Part shown: positions 42,382 to 50,298 of the stretch, in pieces
How the letters are laid out: every line of letters starts with the position of its first letter
Numbering within the stretch: the first letter of the stretch is position 1
NCBI GenBank assembly: GCA_027490305.1
Contig: JAIXYI010000088.1
Span: 124,001 to 188,000, forward strand
Length of the DNA: 64,000 bases
Direction: 5' to 3'
Origin: Flavobacteriaceae bacterium
GTDB lineage: Bacteria > Bacteroidota > Bacteroidia > Flavobacteriales > Flavobacteriaceae
Notes under the pieces: generated by a model
The model's input: only the letters and a program-made list of their open reading frames with translations
Databases searched by the model: none
What the model was told of the DNA's origin: nothing
Translations under genes and position numbers: made by a program

Positions 42382-43731
42382 ATGCAGTCCGGAAATTTCC
42401 ATAACGTCTATTTCATCGGCATCGGAGGCATCGGTATGTCGGCCCTCGCGCGGTACTTCAAAAAGACCGGACGAAACGTGATGGGCTATGACAAAACGCC
42501 CACGCATCTCACCGATGAGTTGAGGGCCGACGGCATCACCGTGCATTTCGAAGACGATGTCAAGGCGATTCCCGCTGCGTTCCGTCCGGAAGACACGCTC
42601 GTTGTCGTGACACCGGCGGTACCGAAAGACCACGGCGAATGGAACTATTTCCTGGCGAACGGCTACACCGTGAAAAAACGGGCCGAAGTGTTGGGCATCG
42701 TCACCCGCGACAGCTACTGCCTGGCGGTGGCCGGTACGCATGGGAAGACGACGACGTCCAGTATCCTGGCACACATCCTCTATACGGCGAAAGCCGATAT
42801 GACCGCCTTTTTGGGAGGTATCGTGGAAAATTATGATTCGAACATCGTAGGTGATGGCACCGCTCTTACCGTGGTGGAAGCCGATGAATTTGACCGGTCG
42901 TTCCTGCACCTGCACCCCGACGTTGCCTGCATTACCTCGATGGATGCCGACCACCTCGATATTTATGGGGATGATGCGGCCATCAAAGCCTCCTTTACCG
43001 AATTCGCTGCCAAAGTGACCGACAAAAGCAAGTTGTTCATTGCAAACGGACTCCCGCTCGACGGCGTGACGGTGGCGGTCGGAGAAAAGGCCGATGTGTC
43101 GGCGCAGCACGTCCGTATCGAAAACGGACGCTACGTGTTCGACATCGTCACCCCGACTATGCGGGTAACGGATGTGGCATTTGGCTTACCGGGCCACCAC
43201 AACCTGATGAATGCCCTGATGGCCGCTGCCATGGCGATGACGGCCGGCGTTTCGGCAGACGACATCCGAACCGCACTGGATAGTTTCCGCGGCGTGCGTC
43301 GTCGTTTTTCGTATCAGATACGGGAAGAACGATTGGTGTATATCGACGATTACGCCCATCATCCAACGGAAATCGACGCGGTGCGACAAGCCGTTCGCGA
43401 ATTGTATCCGGGAAAGAAAATACTCGCGGTCTTCCAACCTCATCTGTATAGCCGGACCCGTGATTTCATCGACGGATTCGCGCGCAGCCTGTCGGGTTTT
43501 GACGAAATCGTACTGCTCGACATCTATCCGGCACGTGAACTGCCGATCGAAGGCGTGACGTCGAATTGGTTGTTGGAAAAAATCGAAAATCCACATAAGG
43601 AATTGGTGTCGAAAACCGCCCTTTTCGAGGTGTTGAAAACCAGCGATGCCGATGTATTCGTAACCATCGGCGCCGGAGATATCGGAGAAATGACCGCTGA
43701 CATAAAAAACGTGCTCCATGAAAAAGCGTAA
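42382..43731 (+). CDS. murC: UDP-N-acetylmuramate:L-alanine ligase
   Basis: 449 residues. First peptide ligase of the precursor pathway. Glycine loop VYFIGIGGIGMSALARYFK, ATP loop AGTHGKTTTSSILAHIL, then VVEADEFDRSFL, SMDADHLDIYGD, LPGHHNLMNALMAAA and IDDYAHHPTEI. Complete. It overlaps ftsQ by 14 nt. murF and ddl are not in this cluster and must be elsewhere in the genome. Confidence 0.97.
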   Translation: MQSGNFHNVYFIGIGGIGMSALARYFKKTGRNVMGYDKTPTHLTDELRADGITVHFEDDVKAIPAAFRPEDTLVVVTPAVPKDHGEWNYFLANGYTVKKRAEVLGIVTRDSYCLAVAGTHGKTTTSSILAHILYTAKADMTAFLGGIVENYDSNIVGDGTALTVVEADEFDRSFLHLHPDVACITSMDADHLDIYGDDAAIKASFTEFAAKVTDKSKLFIANGLPLDGVTVAVGEKADVSAQHVRIENGRYVFDIVTPTMRVTDVAFGLPGHHNLMNALMAAAMAMTAGVSADDIRTALDSFRGVRRRFSYQIREERLVYIDDYAHHPTEIDAVRQAVRELYPGKKILAVFQPHLYSRTRDFIDGFARSLSGFDEIVLLDIYPARELPIEGVTSNWLLEKIENPHKELVSKTALFEVLKTSDADVFVTIGAGDIGEMTADIKNVLHEKA

Positions 43732-44452
43732 TTGGCGAAATATCTGGATCAATGTCCGTTTGGTGCTGATTTTCATCGGATTATTGGCGCTGTATTCGTT
43801 CACGCTGAAACGGAACGAAAGCCGTCCGCTGCGCCGCACCGAAGTAACGTTCGAAGAGGCGAAAACCCGCTATATCACCGCAACCGCGGTTAATAAATTG
43901 TTAATAGAAAATAAAACGGCTCCGCGAGACGTCCGGGTAGATGAGGTAGATTTGGGTAGGTTGGAAAAATCGATTGATTCAAACGACATGGTCGAGAAAT
44001 CGGAAGTGTTCGTCACGATCGACGGTTGCCTCCACGCAAGGGTGAAGCAAAAGACCCCGGTTGCCCGGGTTGTAGGTGAAGAAGGATCGTTCTACCTTGA
44101 CAATGAAGGAAATGCGATGCCGCTTTCGCCGGTCAGCGCCGCCCGCGTCCCACTGGTTTCGGGCGACCTAGAGGCCGCCGACAGCAAAAAATTAGGCGAA
44201 CTTTTCCGGATGGTCCACGATGATGATTTCCTGAAAAAAAACATCATCGGTGCGCGGATCATGCCCAACGGAAGCATCCTGATGCAGAACCGGAATTACG
44301 ATTACGTGATCGAGTTCGGGCGAACCATCCACATGCGACGGAAGTTCGACAACTATAAGGCATTTTTCCAGAAGGCCGTTCGCGACAGCCTCCTGGACGA
44401 CTACCGAAACATCAACCTGAAGTTCATCCGACAGGTGGTATGCTCACGGTGA
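43718..44452 (+). CDS. ftsQ: Cell division protein FtsQ
   Basis: 244 residues, a bitopic membrane protein. A short basic N-terminus, one membrane helix (LVLIFIGLLALYSFTL), then a periplasmic part with a diverged POTRA-like beginning and the FtsQ-type block ARVVGEEGSFYLDNEGNAMPLS. Sequence conservation with model FtsQ is low; the place between murC and ftsA and the topology are decisive. The C-terminus NINLKFIRQVVCSR resembles other flavobacterial FtsQ. It starts within murC. Confidence 0.9.
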   Translation: MKKRNWRNIWINVRLVLIFIGLLALYSFTLKRNESRPLRRTEVTFEEAKTRYITATAVNKLLIENKTAPRDVRVDEVDLGRLEKSIDSNDMVEKSEVFVTIDGCLHARVKQKTPVARVVGEEGSFYLDNEGNAMPLSPVSAARVPLVSGDLEAADSKKLGELFRMVHDDDFLKKNIIGARIMPNGSILMQNRNYDYVIEFGRTIHMRRKFDNYKAFFQKAVRDSLLDDYRNINLKFIRQVVCSR

Positions 44453-44532
44453 CGCGAACGACAAACGGGCCGGCTTCCCGATAACAAGCCAAAGAGAATA
44501 AAAGGCAGCAATAGTACGTCATAACGACCATT

Positions 44533-45930
44533 ATGGAAAAAGAGAACATCGCAGTAGGCCTCGACATCGGAACGACGAAAATCGTCGCCATGATCGGGCG
44601 TAAGAACGAGTACGGCAAGCTGGAGATCCTCGGTGTGGGGAAATCGAAAAGCCTCGGCGTGGCGCGTGGCGTGGTGAACAACATCACGCAGACGATCCAG
44701 TCGATCCAGCAGGCCGTGGCTGAAGCTGAGAACGATTCGAATTACCAGATCAAGGACTGTGTGGTCGGCATTGCCGGACAGCACATCCGGAGTATCCAGC
44801 ACGCGGATTACATCAGTCGGAGCAATCCGGAGGAAGTCATCGGCGACAAGGATATCGATCTGTTGATCAACCAGGTACACAAACTGGCGATGCTTCCCGG
44901 AGAAGAAATCATCCACGTACTGCCACAGGAATTCAAAATCGACGGGCAATCCGAAATCAAGGAACCGATCGGTATGTACGGCGGACGTCTGGAGTCGAGT
45001 TTCCACGTGGTAGTCGGACAAGCGTCGTCTATCCGTAACGTAGGTCGCTGCGTGCAGAGTGCCGGTATCGAACTGTCTGGTTTGACGCTTGAGCCGCTGG
45101 CTTCCGCCGACGCCGTCCTCAGCCAGGAAGAGAAAGAAGCCGGTGTAGCCCTGATCGATATCGGTGGCGGCACGACTGACCTCGCAATCTTCAAAGATGG
45201 TATCATCCGCCACACCGCGGTTATTCCGTTCGGTGGCAACATCATCACTGAAGACATCAAAGAAGGGTGTTCCATCATCGAGAAACAGGCGGAACTCCTG
45301 AAAGTGAAATTCGGCTCAGCCTGGCCAGGTGAAAACAAAGACAATGAAATCGTGTCGATTCCCGGACTCCGCGGACGCGAACCGAAAGAAATATCACTGA
45401 AAAACCTGTCGAAGATCATCCACGCCCGTGTGGTCGAGATCATCGAGCAGGTGTTCAATGAAATCAAGGCGTACGGACACGAAGATCCGCGCAAGAAACT
45501 CATTGCCGGTATCGTGTTGACAGGAGGTGGCTCGCAATTGAAGCACATCAAGCAATTGGTCGAATACATCACCGGCATGGATACCCGCATCGGATACCCG
45601 AACGAGCACCTCGCCGGCAATTCAGATGAGGAGTTTTCAAGTCCACTGTATGCTACCGCCGTCGGACTCGTCATGAACAGCATCCGCAACAACACCTGCA
45701 GCGCCATCCCAATGGTACCGGTGGAAGTGCAGAAGCCAGTTTACCGCGCGCCCGAACCGGTGTACCAACCGATTGCTACGCAGCCTGAGCCGGTGGCGGA
45801 AACGCCGGTGGAGCCAGTGGCGCCGGTGTTAGACACCCAACAGGTGGAAAATACGGAAACCAAGATCAGGCGTTCCTTTTTCGATAAGTACGTCGATAAA
45901 ATCAAGGAATTCCTTGACAACGCAGAATAA
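44533..45930 (+). CDS. ftsA: Cell division protein FtsA
   Basis: 465 residues. An actin-like ATPase that tethers FtsZ to the membrane. AVGLDIGTTKIVAMIG is the phosphate-1 loop; VALIDIGGGTTDLAIF phosphate-2; IVLTGGGSQLKHI the adenosine motif. A Pro/Glu/Val-rich linker (about residues 395-435) leads to the amphipathic C-terminal helix RRSFFDKYVDKIKEFLDNAE that binds the membrane. It lies 80 nt after ftsQ and 61 nt before ftsZ, the two longest junctions in the latter part of the cluster. Confidence 0.97.
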   Translation: MEKENIAVGLDIGTTKIVAMIGRKNEYGKLEILGVGKSKSLGVARGVVNNITQTIQSIQQAVAEAENDSNYQIKDCVVGIAGQHIRSIQHADYISRSNPEEVIGDKDIDLLINQVHKLAMLPGEEIIHVLPQEFKIDGQSEIKEPIGMYGGRLESSFHVVVGQASSIRNVGRCVQSAGIELSGLTLEPLASADAVLSQEEKEAGVALIDIGGGTTDLAIFKDGIIRHTAVIPFGGNIITEDIKEGCSIIEKQAELLKVKFGSAWPGENKDNEIVSIPGLRGREPKEISLKNLSKIIHARVVEIIEQVFNEIKAYGHEDPRKKLIAGIVLTGGGSQLKHIKQLVEYITGMDTRIGYPNEHLAGNSDEEFSSPLYATAVGLVMNSIRNNTCSAIPMVPVEVQKPVYRAPEPVYQPIATQPEPVAETPVEPVAPVLDTQQVENTETKIRRSFFDKYVDKIKEFLDNAE

Positions 45931-45991
45931 CACGACTAGCCAAATAACGGGGGGATAAAAATCAAGAGAGCAAGAATTTAAACCAAAAAGT

Positions 45992-47980
45992 ATGACCAGC
46001 AACTCAGAATTTGGAAGTATTTCATTCGATCTGCCTAAAAACCAGTCGAATGTCATCAAAGTAATCGGCGTAGGCGGTGGGGGAAGCAACGCCATCAACC
46101 ACATGTTCCGCCAGGGTATCAAAGGTGTCGATTTCATTATTTGCAACACCGATGCACAGGCCCTGCAGAACAGCCCGGTGCCGAATAAAATACAGTTGGG
46201 TGTCACCCTCACCGAAGGACTCGGGGCCGGTGCGAACCCAGAAGTAGGGCAACAGTCGGCGATCGAGAGCATCTCGGATATCGAGAAAATGCTCGACAGC
46301 AACACCAAGATGGTATTCATCACAGCCGGTATGGGCGGTGGTACCGGAACCGGTGCGGCTCCTGTCATCGCACAACTGGCCCGCGAACGCGACATCCTGA
46401 CCGTGGGTATCGTAACCATCCCATTCCAGTTTGAAGGCAAGGTACGCCAGGACCAGGCCATGAACGGCGTCGAGCGCCTGCGCAAACAAGTCGACTCGCT
46501 CATCGTCATCAACAACAACAAACTGCGTGAGGTATACGGTAACCTAGGCTTCAAGGCTGGGTTCTCGAAAGCCGACGAAGTACTCGCAACCGCTTCCCGC
46601 GGCATTGCAGAGGTCATCACGCACCACTACACCCAGAACATCGACCTGAAAGATGCCAAAACCGTACTGTCGAACAGCGGCACGGCCATCATGGGATCGG
46701 CGCTCGCTACTGGTGAAAACCGTGCAAAAGAAGGGATTGTCGCTGCTCTCGACTCTCCGCTGCTCAACGACAATAAAATCACCGGTGCCAAAAACGTTTT
46801 GTTGCTGATCGTTTCAGGTAGCCAGGAAATCACTATTGACGAGATCGGTGAAATCAACGACCATATCCAACAAGAAGCTGGCTACAACGCCAACATCATC
46901 ATGGGTGTAGGCGAAGACGAAAGTCTTGGCGACGCCATTGCCGTGACCATCATCGCTACGGGCTTCAACGTCGAGCAACAGAACGAAATCGTCAATACCG
47001 AGCCGAAGAAAATCATCCACGCGCTGGAAGACGAACAACGCATTACGCACAATCTGACCCAGAAGACGCTCACGCCATTCGACCTGTCACTGACCGCGGA
47101 GCCGGAAGTGAAAGAAGAGAAGATCGTGCACGACCTGATGGAAGAGGTAACGGCCCGTGAAACCAAAATCGCGATGGACATCATCGCGGCGGCGGAAATC
47201 GTAGAAGCGCCGAAAGCAGAGCCCGTATTCGAAGTCGACCTCGTGCCGACCACCGAATTCATTAAAAACCTCGATGTGACGTTTGAAATCGTATCGCCGG
47301 CAGCCTTCGCCAACGATTTCCTGTTCGCACCTGAAGTGAACGACATCCGCGTGAACGAGCCGAAAACCGTAAAACAGGAAGAAGACCAGTTCACCTTCTC
47401 TTTCGACCTGCCGGTAAGCAAGCCCGAGCCTGTAGCGGCTCCACCGGCCCCTGTGGCAGAGGACCGTATGCTGTTCGAGCTCTCCGCTGAAACGCACGAT
47501 ATTACCGTGAACCAACCGGTGCAGGTAGTGCCGATGACCGAACTCAACGAAACGGGTGTCATCCGCTATTCGCTTGAAGAGTACATGGAAATCGAGAACG
47601 CCCTTACCGATTCAAAGCCCGTTGCGAAAGTAGCCGAAGAACCGGAAGAGTTGAAAATCACGATGAAAGAAGTGAACTGGGGAAGCGAATTCGCCAGCAT
47701 CAACGAGAACGTATCGCCGACCGAAATGTCGATCGAAGAAGCCAACCGTCTGCGCGCCGAAGAAAGAAGGCGGAGGCTGAAAGAATTCAACTATAAGTTC
47801 CACAATAACCCGTCACGGTTAGAGGAATTCGAGAAAGAACCGGCGTATAAGCGCATGGGACTTGACGTGACCTCTACGCCTGATCAAAATAGCAAATCCC
47901 GTTTGTCATTGGGGCTCGACAGCAACGACGACATTCAATTGCGTTCGAACAACTCGTTCCTGCATGATAACGTGGATTAA
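45992..47980 (+). CDS. ftsZ: Cell division GTPase FtsZ with long C-terminal extension
   Basis: 662 residues, nearly twice the usual core. The GTPase core is complete: IGVGGGGSNAINHMF, the tubulin signature GMGGGTGTGAAPVIAQLA, and the T7 loop NIDLKDAKTVL, which keeps the Asn-x-Asp pair. After about residue 350 comes an extension of about 300 residues rich in Glu, Val and Pro, then a basic segment (RAEERRRRLKEFNYKF) and a conserved end (LGLDSNDDIQLRSNNSFLHD). This tail is typical of flavobacterial FtsZ as far as I recall; the end probably binds partners. A strong terminator follows at 48004. Confidence 0.97.
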   Translation: MTSNSEFGSISFDLPKNQSNVIKVIGVGGGGSNAINHMFRQGIKGVDFIICNTDAQALQNSPVPNKIQLGVTLTEGLGAGANPEVGQQSAIESISDIEKMLDSNTKMVFITAGMGGGTGTGAAPVIAQLARERDILTVGIVTIPFQFEGKVRQDQAMNGVERLRKQVDSLIVINNNKLREVYGNLGFKAGFSKADEVLATASRGIAEVITHHYTQNIDLKDAKTVLSNSGTAIMGSALATGENRAKEGIVAALDSPLLNDNKITGAKNVLLLIVSGSQEITIDEIGEINDHIQQEAGYNANIIMGVGEDESLGDAIAVTIIATGFNVEQQNEIVNTEPKKIIHALEDEQRITHNLTQKTLTPFDLSLTAEPEVKEEKIVHDLMEEVTARETKIAMDIIAAAEIVEAPKAEPVFEVDLVPTTEFIKNLDVTFEIVSPAAFANDFLFAPEVNDIRVNEPKTVKQEEDQFTFSFDLPVSKPEPVAAPPAPVAEDRMLFELSAETHDITVNQPVQVVPMTELNETGVIRYSLEEYMEIENALTDSKPVAKVAEEPEELKITMKEVNWGSEFASINENVSPTEMSIEEANRLRAEERRRRLKEFNYKFHNNPSRLEEFEKEPAYKRMGLDVTSTPDQNSKSRLSLGLDSNDDIQLRSNNSFLHDNVD

Positions 47981-48003
47981 CTAACTCAAACCTTTTTGCT
48001 AAT

Positions 48004-48036
48004 GACCCGGGACCTTCGTTCCGGGTTATTTTTTTT
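48004..48036 (+). terminator. Intrinsic terminator of the dcw cluster
   Basis: GACCCGGGA (48004-48012) pairs with TTCCGGGTT (48019-48027) across a CCTTCG loop, followed by an almost unbroken T run to 48036. It lies 23 nt after ftsZ. Confidence 0.88.
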
Positions 48037-48043
48037 ACTTTTG
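48036..48043 (+). promoter_or_regulatory. Promoter -7 box TACTTTTG for yqeY
   Basis: Perfect TAnnTTTG that begins in the last T of the dcw terminator. It would give a leader of about 190 nt that contains structured element copy C. Confidence 0.55.
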
Positions 48044-48059
48044 CAATGGATTTTGGGAA

Positions 48060-48200
48060 GCGTGACACCCTTGCTCCGATTCACGGGACACGACCGGCTA
48101 TCCGCTATAGCTTTTTCGCCGTCGCGGCCGATCACGCTCGACGTTTCGGGGCAGCTCAAAAGGCTGCCGCTGCTATCCGGGCTAGAGGGAGCTGCCTGTT
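48060..48200 (+). other. Structured intergenic element, copy C, in the yqeY leader
   Basis: 5' arm with GCTATAGCTTTTTCGCC (48104-48120) and 3' arm with CTCAAAAGGCTGCCGC (48155-48170). AGCTTTT and AAAAGGCT are complementary, and GGCAGC (48150-48155) pairs with GCTGCC (48162-48167). Both arms match copies A and D closely. The orientation is the same as yqeY, so the element would be in its mRNA leader. Confidence 0.6.
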
Positions 48201-48236
48201 CCAAAACCACTTTACTAAATACTAAACGACAACGAT

Positions 48237-48686
48237 ATGAGTTTATCCGAGAAAATCATGGCCGAGATCAAAGAAGCCATGAAAGCAAAAGATACCGTGA
48301 AACTAGAGTCGCTCCGCGCGGTGAAGTCAGCTTTGTTGCTGGCCCAGACCGAAAGCGGCGCCAAAGCCGAGATCACGCCCGAAGAAGAAATCAAATTGCT
48401 GCAACGCCTGGTGAAACAACGTCGCGACAGCGCGAAAATCTATACCGAACAGGGCCGTCCGGACCTGGCAGAACCTGAAATCGCGCAGGCCGCGGTCATC
48501 GAGCAGTTTTTGCCCGCCCAGTTAAGCGAAGCCGAAGTAGAGGCGGTCGTCGCCAAGATCATCGCCGAGACCGGCGCCAGCGGAATGGCCGCGATGGGCA
48601 AAGTGATGGGTGTGGCCAGTGCACAATTGGCAGGCCAGGCCGATGGCAAGACGATTTCCGGTGTGGTAAAGAAATTATTGTCCTGA
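48237..48686 (+). CDS. yqeY: GatB/YqeY domain protein
   Basis: 149 residues, a stand-alone YqeY protein of normal length: LSEKIMAEIKEAMKAKDTVKLESLRAVKSALLLAQ (in parts), AEITPEEEIKLLQRLVKQRRDSAKIY, and the tail domain ETGASGMAAMGKVMGVASAQLAGQADGKTIS (in parts). The tail domain resembles the tRNA-binding end of GatB; the protein may act in tRNA amidation, unproven. It follows ftsZ as an independent unit and precedes tRNA-Arg by 48 nt. Confidence 0.93.
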   Translation: MSLSEKIMAEIKEAMKAKDTVKLESLRAVKSALLLAQTESGAKAEITPEEEIKLLQRLVKQRRDSAKIYTEQGRPDLAEPEIAQAAVIEQFLPAQLSEAEVEAVVAKIIAETGASGMAAMGKVMGVASAQLAGQADGKTISGVVKKLLS

Positions 48687-48734
48687 TCCGACACAAAACC
48701 CAACGGATTTCGCTATTTTCGCATCCGTTTTACC

Positions 48735-48806
48735 GGCCTCATAGTTCAATGGATAGAATTTCAGATTCCGGTTCTGAAGATTTGGGTTCGAATCCCGATG
48801 AGGTCA
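48735..48806 (+). tRNA. tRNA-Arg (anticodon CCG)
   Basis: A full cloverleaf. The acceptor GGCCTCA pairs with TGAGGTC, the D arm is GTTC...GAAT, the anticodon stem TCAGA/TCTGA holds the loop TTCCGGT with anticodon CCG, and the T arm TTGGG/CCCGA encloses TTCGAAT. Discriminator A; CCA is not encoded, unlike tRNA-Gly at 13318. 72 nt. A possible box TATTTTCG lies at 48714-48721. Confidence 0.95.
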
Positions 48807-48811
48807 CGAAT

Positions 48812-48875
48812 AAATACTCACAAAAAGAAAAAAGGCCAAGCTTTGCTTGAGCCTTTTTTCTTTTTGTGAGTATTT
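48812..48875. terminator. Long perfect inverted repeat after tRNA-Arg
   Basis: A 25-bp perfect stem (48812-48836 with 48851-48875) plus a further CAAGC/GCTTG stem separated by one bulged A, with a TTT loop. The lower stem contains A and T runs, so both strands carry a U tract after a hairpin. It probably ends the tRNA transcript; the length of the stem is unusual for a terminator. Confidence 0.75.
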
Positions 48876-48893
48876 TCAAAGCGGAGCTTTGAC

Positions 48894-49045
48894 GGGATGT
48901 GCGCAGCGCAGCGGAGCAAATCCCGATGAGTGTCCTCATCGGCGGGTGACGACAAAGCTACATAAACACTTCTGTACATCCTAAATCAGATCGTTGGGAT
49001 GTGCTCCGCGCAGCGGAGCAACTCCCGATTCGTGTCCTCATCGGC
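48894..49045. repeat. Two 50-nt repeat units carrying a tRNA-Arg 3' end
   Basis: Unit 1 (48894-48943) and unit 2 (48996-49045) share 45 of 50 bases. Unit 1 contains AATCCCGATGAG, identical to the T-arm and acceptor part of tRNA-Arg, followed by the hairpin CCGATGAG-TGTC-CTCATCGG. Flanks with TTTTCAAAGC-GAGCTTTG hairpins occur at 48873 and 49094. Confidence 0.65.
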
Positions 49046-49248
49046 AATTGAACTTCCGAGCCATCGCTCGAGCCTTTTCTGCTTTTAGTGGTATTTTCAA
49101 AGCAGAGCTTTGCGCAGGAACGTCCAATAAAGAATGGCGTGGTAGTTTGGAGGGGGCCGCGAAGACACGAAGGCGCGCGGGGGAGGTGGGTACACGAGAG
49201 GCCGTTTATAGCCGCGATGGAGGCGTGATGATAGCAGAGACCCTCCGC

Positions 49249-49352
49249 GGCGTGCGCGAAGGATAGGAGCGGTAGCCTTTTGAGCCTGTAGGGTGTGCCG
49301 GGCATCCTGTTGTTTCTGGCGAAAAAGCTAAAGCGCATAGCCTGACGGCGCC
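49249..49352 (-). other. Structured intergenic element, copy D (minus strand)
   Basis: Read on the minus strand: 5' arm with GCTTTAGCTTTTTCGCC (49334-49318), 3' arm with CTCAAAAGGCTACCGC (49284-49269), ending in GCGCACGCC. The arms match copy C at 23 of 26 and about 22 of 24 positions. Copies C and D lie in inverted orientation on either side of yqeY and tRNA-Arg. Confidence 0.6.
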
Positions 49353-49380
49353 TTATTAGCCGAACAATGCAAAAGACCCG

Positions 49381-49411
49381 TTGCGCCGGCGCGCCCAAAA
49401 CCCTACTTTTG
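49381..49411 (+). promoter_or_regulatory. Promoter of the MtfA-like peptidase gene
   Basis: TTG at 49381-49383, a 20-nt spacer and TACTTTTG at 49404-49411; the ATG is at 49434. Confidence 0.65.
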
Positions 49412-49433
49412 GTATCGTTATCAAAATTCGTAG

Positions 49434-50264
49434 ATGGATTCAGTCGGAGACGCGCTGTTAGGGGTTTTTATGCTGGCTTTTCTCGCCCTTGTTTTGTTTT
49501 TTATGGGTCGCGCTATCCTGTTTTTGATGGTCGAGCCCGTCTTTGTGTTTGCGTGTAACCGGCCATTGTATGTGCACGCTTACCTTCGTACCAAGCGACT
49601 TGATGAAACATTACGAGCCCAATTGCGGCGCGAAAACCGGTTTTATGCGCGGTTGTCGACTAAACGCCAGCGGTATTTTGACCATCGGGTGGTGCGTTTT
49701 CTGGAATGCTACGAATTTGAAGGGCGGAACGGCCTGGAGGTGACCGATGCCATGAAGACGTCGGTGGCGGCGGCGCATGTGATGCTGACGTTCGGGATGC
49801 GTACGTATCTTCCGGACCTGTTGAAGAAAGTGATCCTGTATCCCGATGTGTATTATTCGCCGTTTACGAAATCCGACAATAAGGGCGAGTTCAATCCGAT
49901 GGTGGGTGCGGTCGTTTTTTCGTGGCGGCATTTCCAGGAGGGGCATGAAATAGGGAACGACAACCTGCACCTCGGCATCCACGAGTTTACCCACCTGATG
50001 CATCTGTATGGAGAGCGGTCACGCCATGCCAGTTCATCGATTTTCAGCGATATGTATGGCGAGATCGTTACCGGGCTTGCCCAGCCAGGCGCGATTGACC
50101 GGGTGCGCAATACGGGGTATTTTCGTGACTACGCCTTTACCAACGCCCACGAGTTCATGGCGGTGGTGCTGGAACACTTCTTCGAGACACCGGCGGAGTT
50201 CCGGGCGCATTTCCCGTTGCTGTATGAGAAAGTGGCGACGATGATCAATTACCGGGAACGGTAG
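49434..50264 (+). CDS. MtfA-like zinc-dependent peptidase (family M90)
   Basis: 276 residues. An N-terminal membrane helix (LLGVFMLAFLALVLFFMGRAILF) anchors a soluble domain with RRENRFYARLSTKRQRYFDHRVVRFLE in parts, and the zinc motif HLGIHEFTHLMHLYG (HExxH). AHEFMAVVLEHFFETP holds a further conserved Glu. E. coli MtfA regulates the glucose phosphotransferase system through Mlc; no Mlc or PTS is seen here, so only the peptidase character is inferred. It has its own promoter and is followed 34 nt later by the DUF72 gene. Confidence 0.88.
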   Translation: MDSVGDALLGVFMLAFLALVLFFMGRAILFLMVEPVFVFACNRPLYVHAYLRTKRLDETLRAQLRRENRFYARLSTKRQRYFDHRVVRFLECYEFEGRNGLEVTDAMKTSVAAAHVMLTFGMRTYLPDLLKKVILYPDVYYSPFTKSDNKGEFNPMVGAVVFSWRHFQEGHEIGNDNLHLGIHEFTHLMHLYGERSRHASSSIFSDMYGEIVTGLAQPGAIDRVRNTGYFRDYAFTNAHEFMAVVLEHFFETPAEFRAHFPLLYEKVATMINYRER

Positions 50265-50298
50265 GCGTTTTTTTGTAACTTTCGGGTAAAACGATACC

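Larger units (their letters stand above)
48807..49433. other. Gene-free stretch between tRNA-Arg and the MtfA-like gene
   Basis: 627 nt without a credible gene. In order it holds the long inverted repeat, the two 50-nt units, CAAAGC/GCTTTG hairpins, a CCTTCG-type octamer remnant (CCGCGAAGACACGAAGGCG at 49157-49175), structured element copy D on the minus strand, and the promoter of the next gene. Short open frames in it are arginine-rich and look accidental. Confidence 0.7.

Noticed and set aside
46622-46670. Apparent loss of the FtsZ T7 loop
   Set aside because: NIDLKDAKTVL keeps the Asn-x-Asp pair; the change of neighbouring residues seems usual for Flavobacteria.
48046-48225. A 59-codon open frame starting 2 nt after the yqeY promoter box
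   Set aside because: It spans the structured element, which is not kept as an open frame in copies A or D; composition (Ala/Arg-rich) looks accidental.
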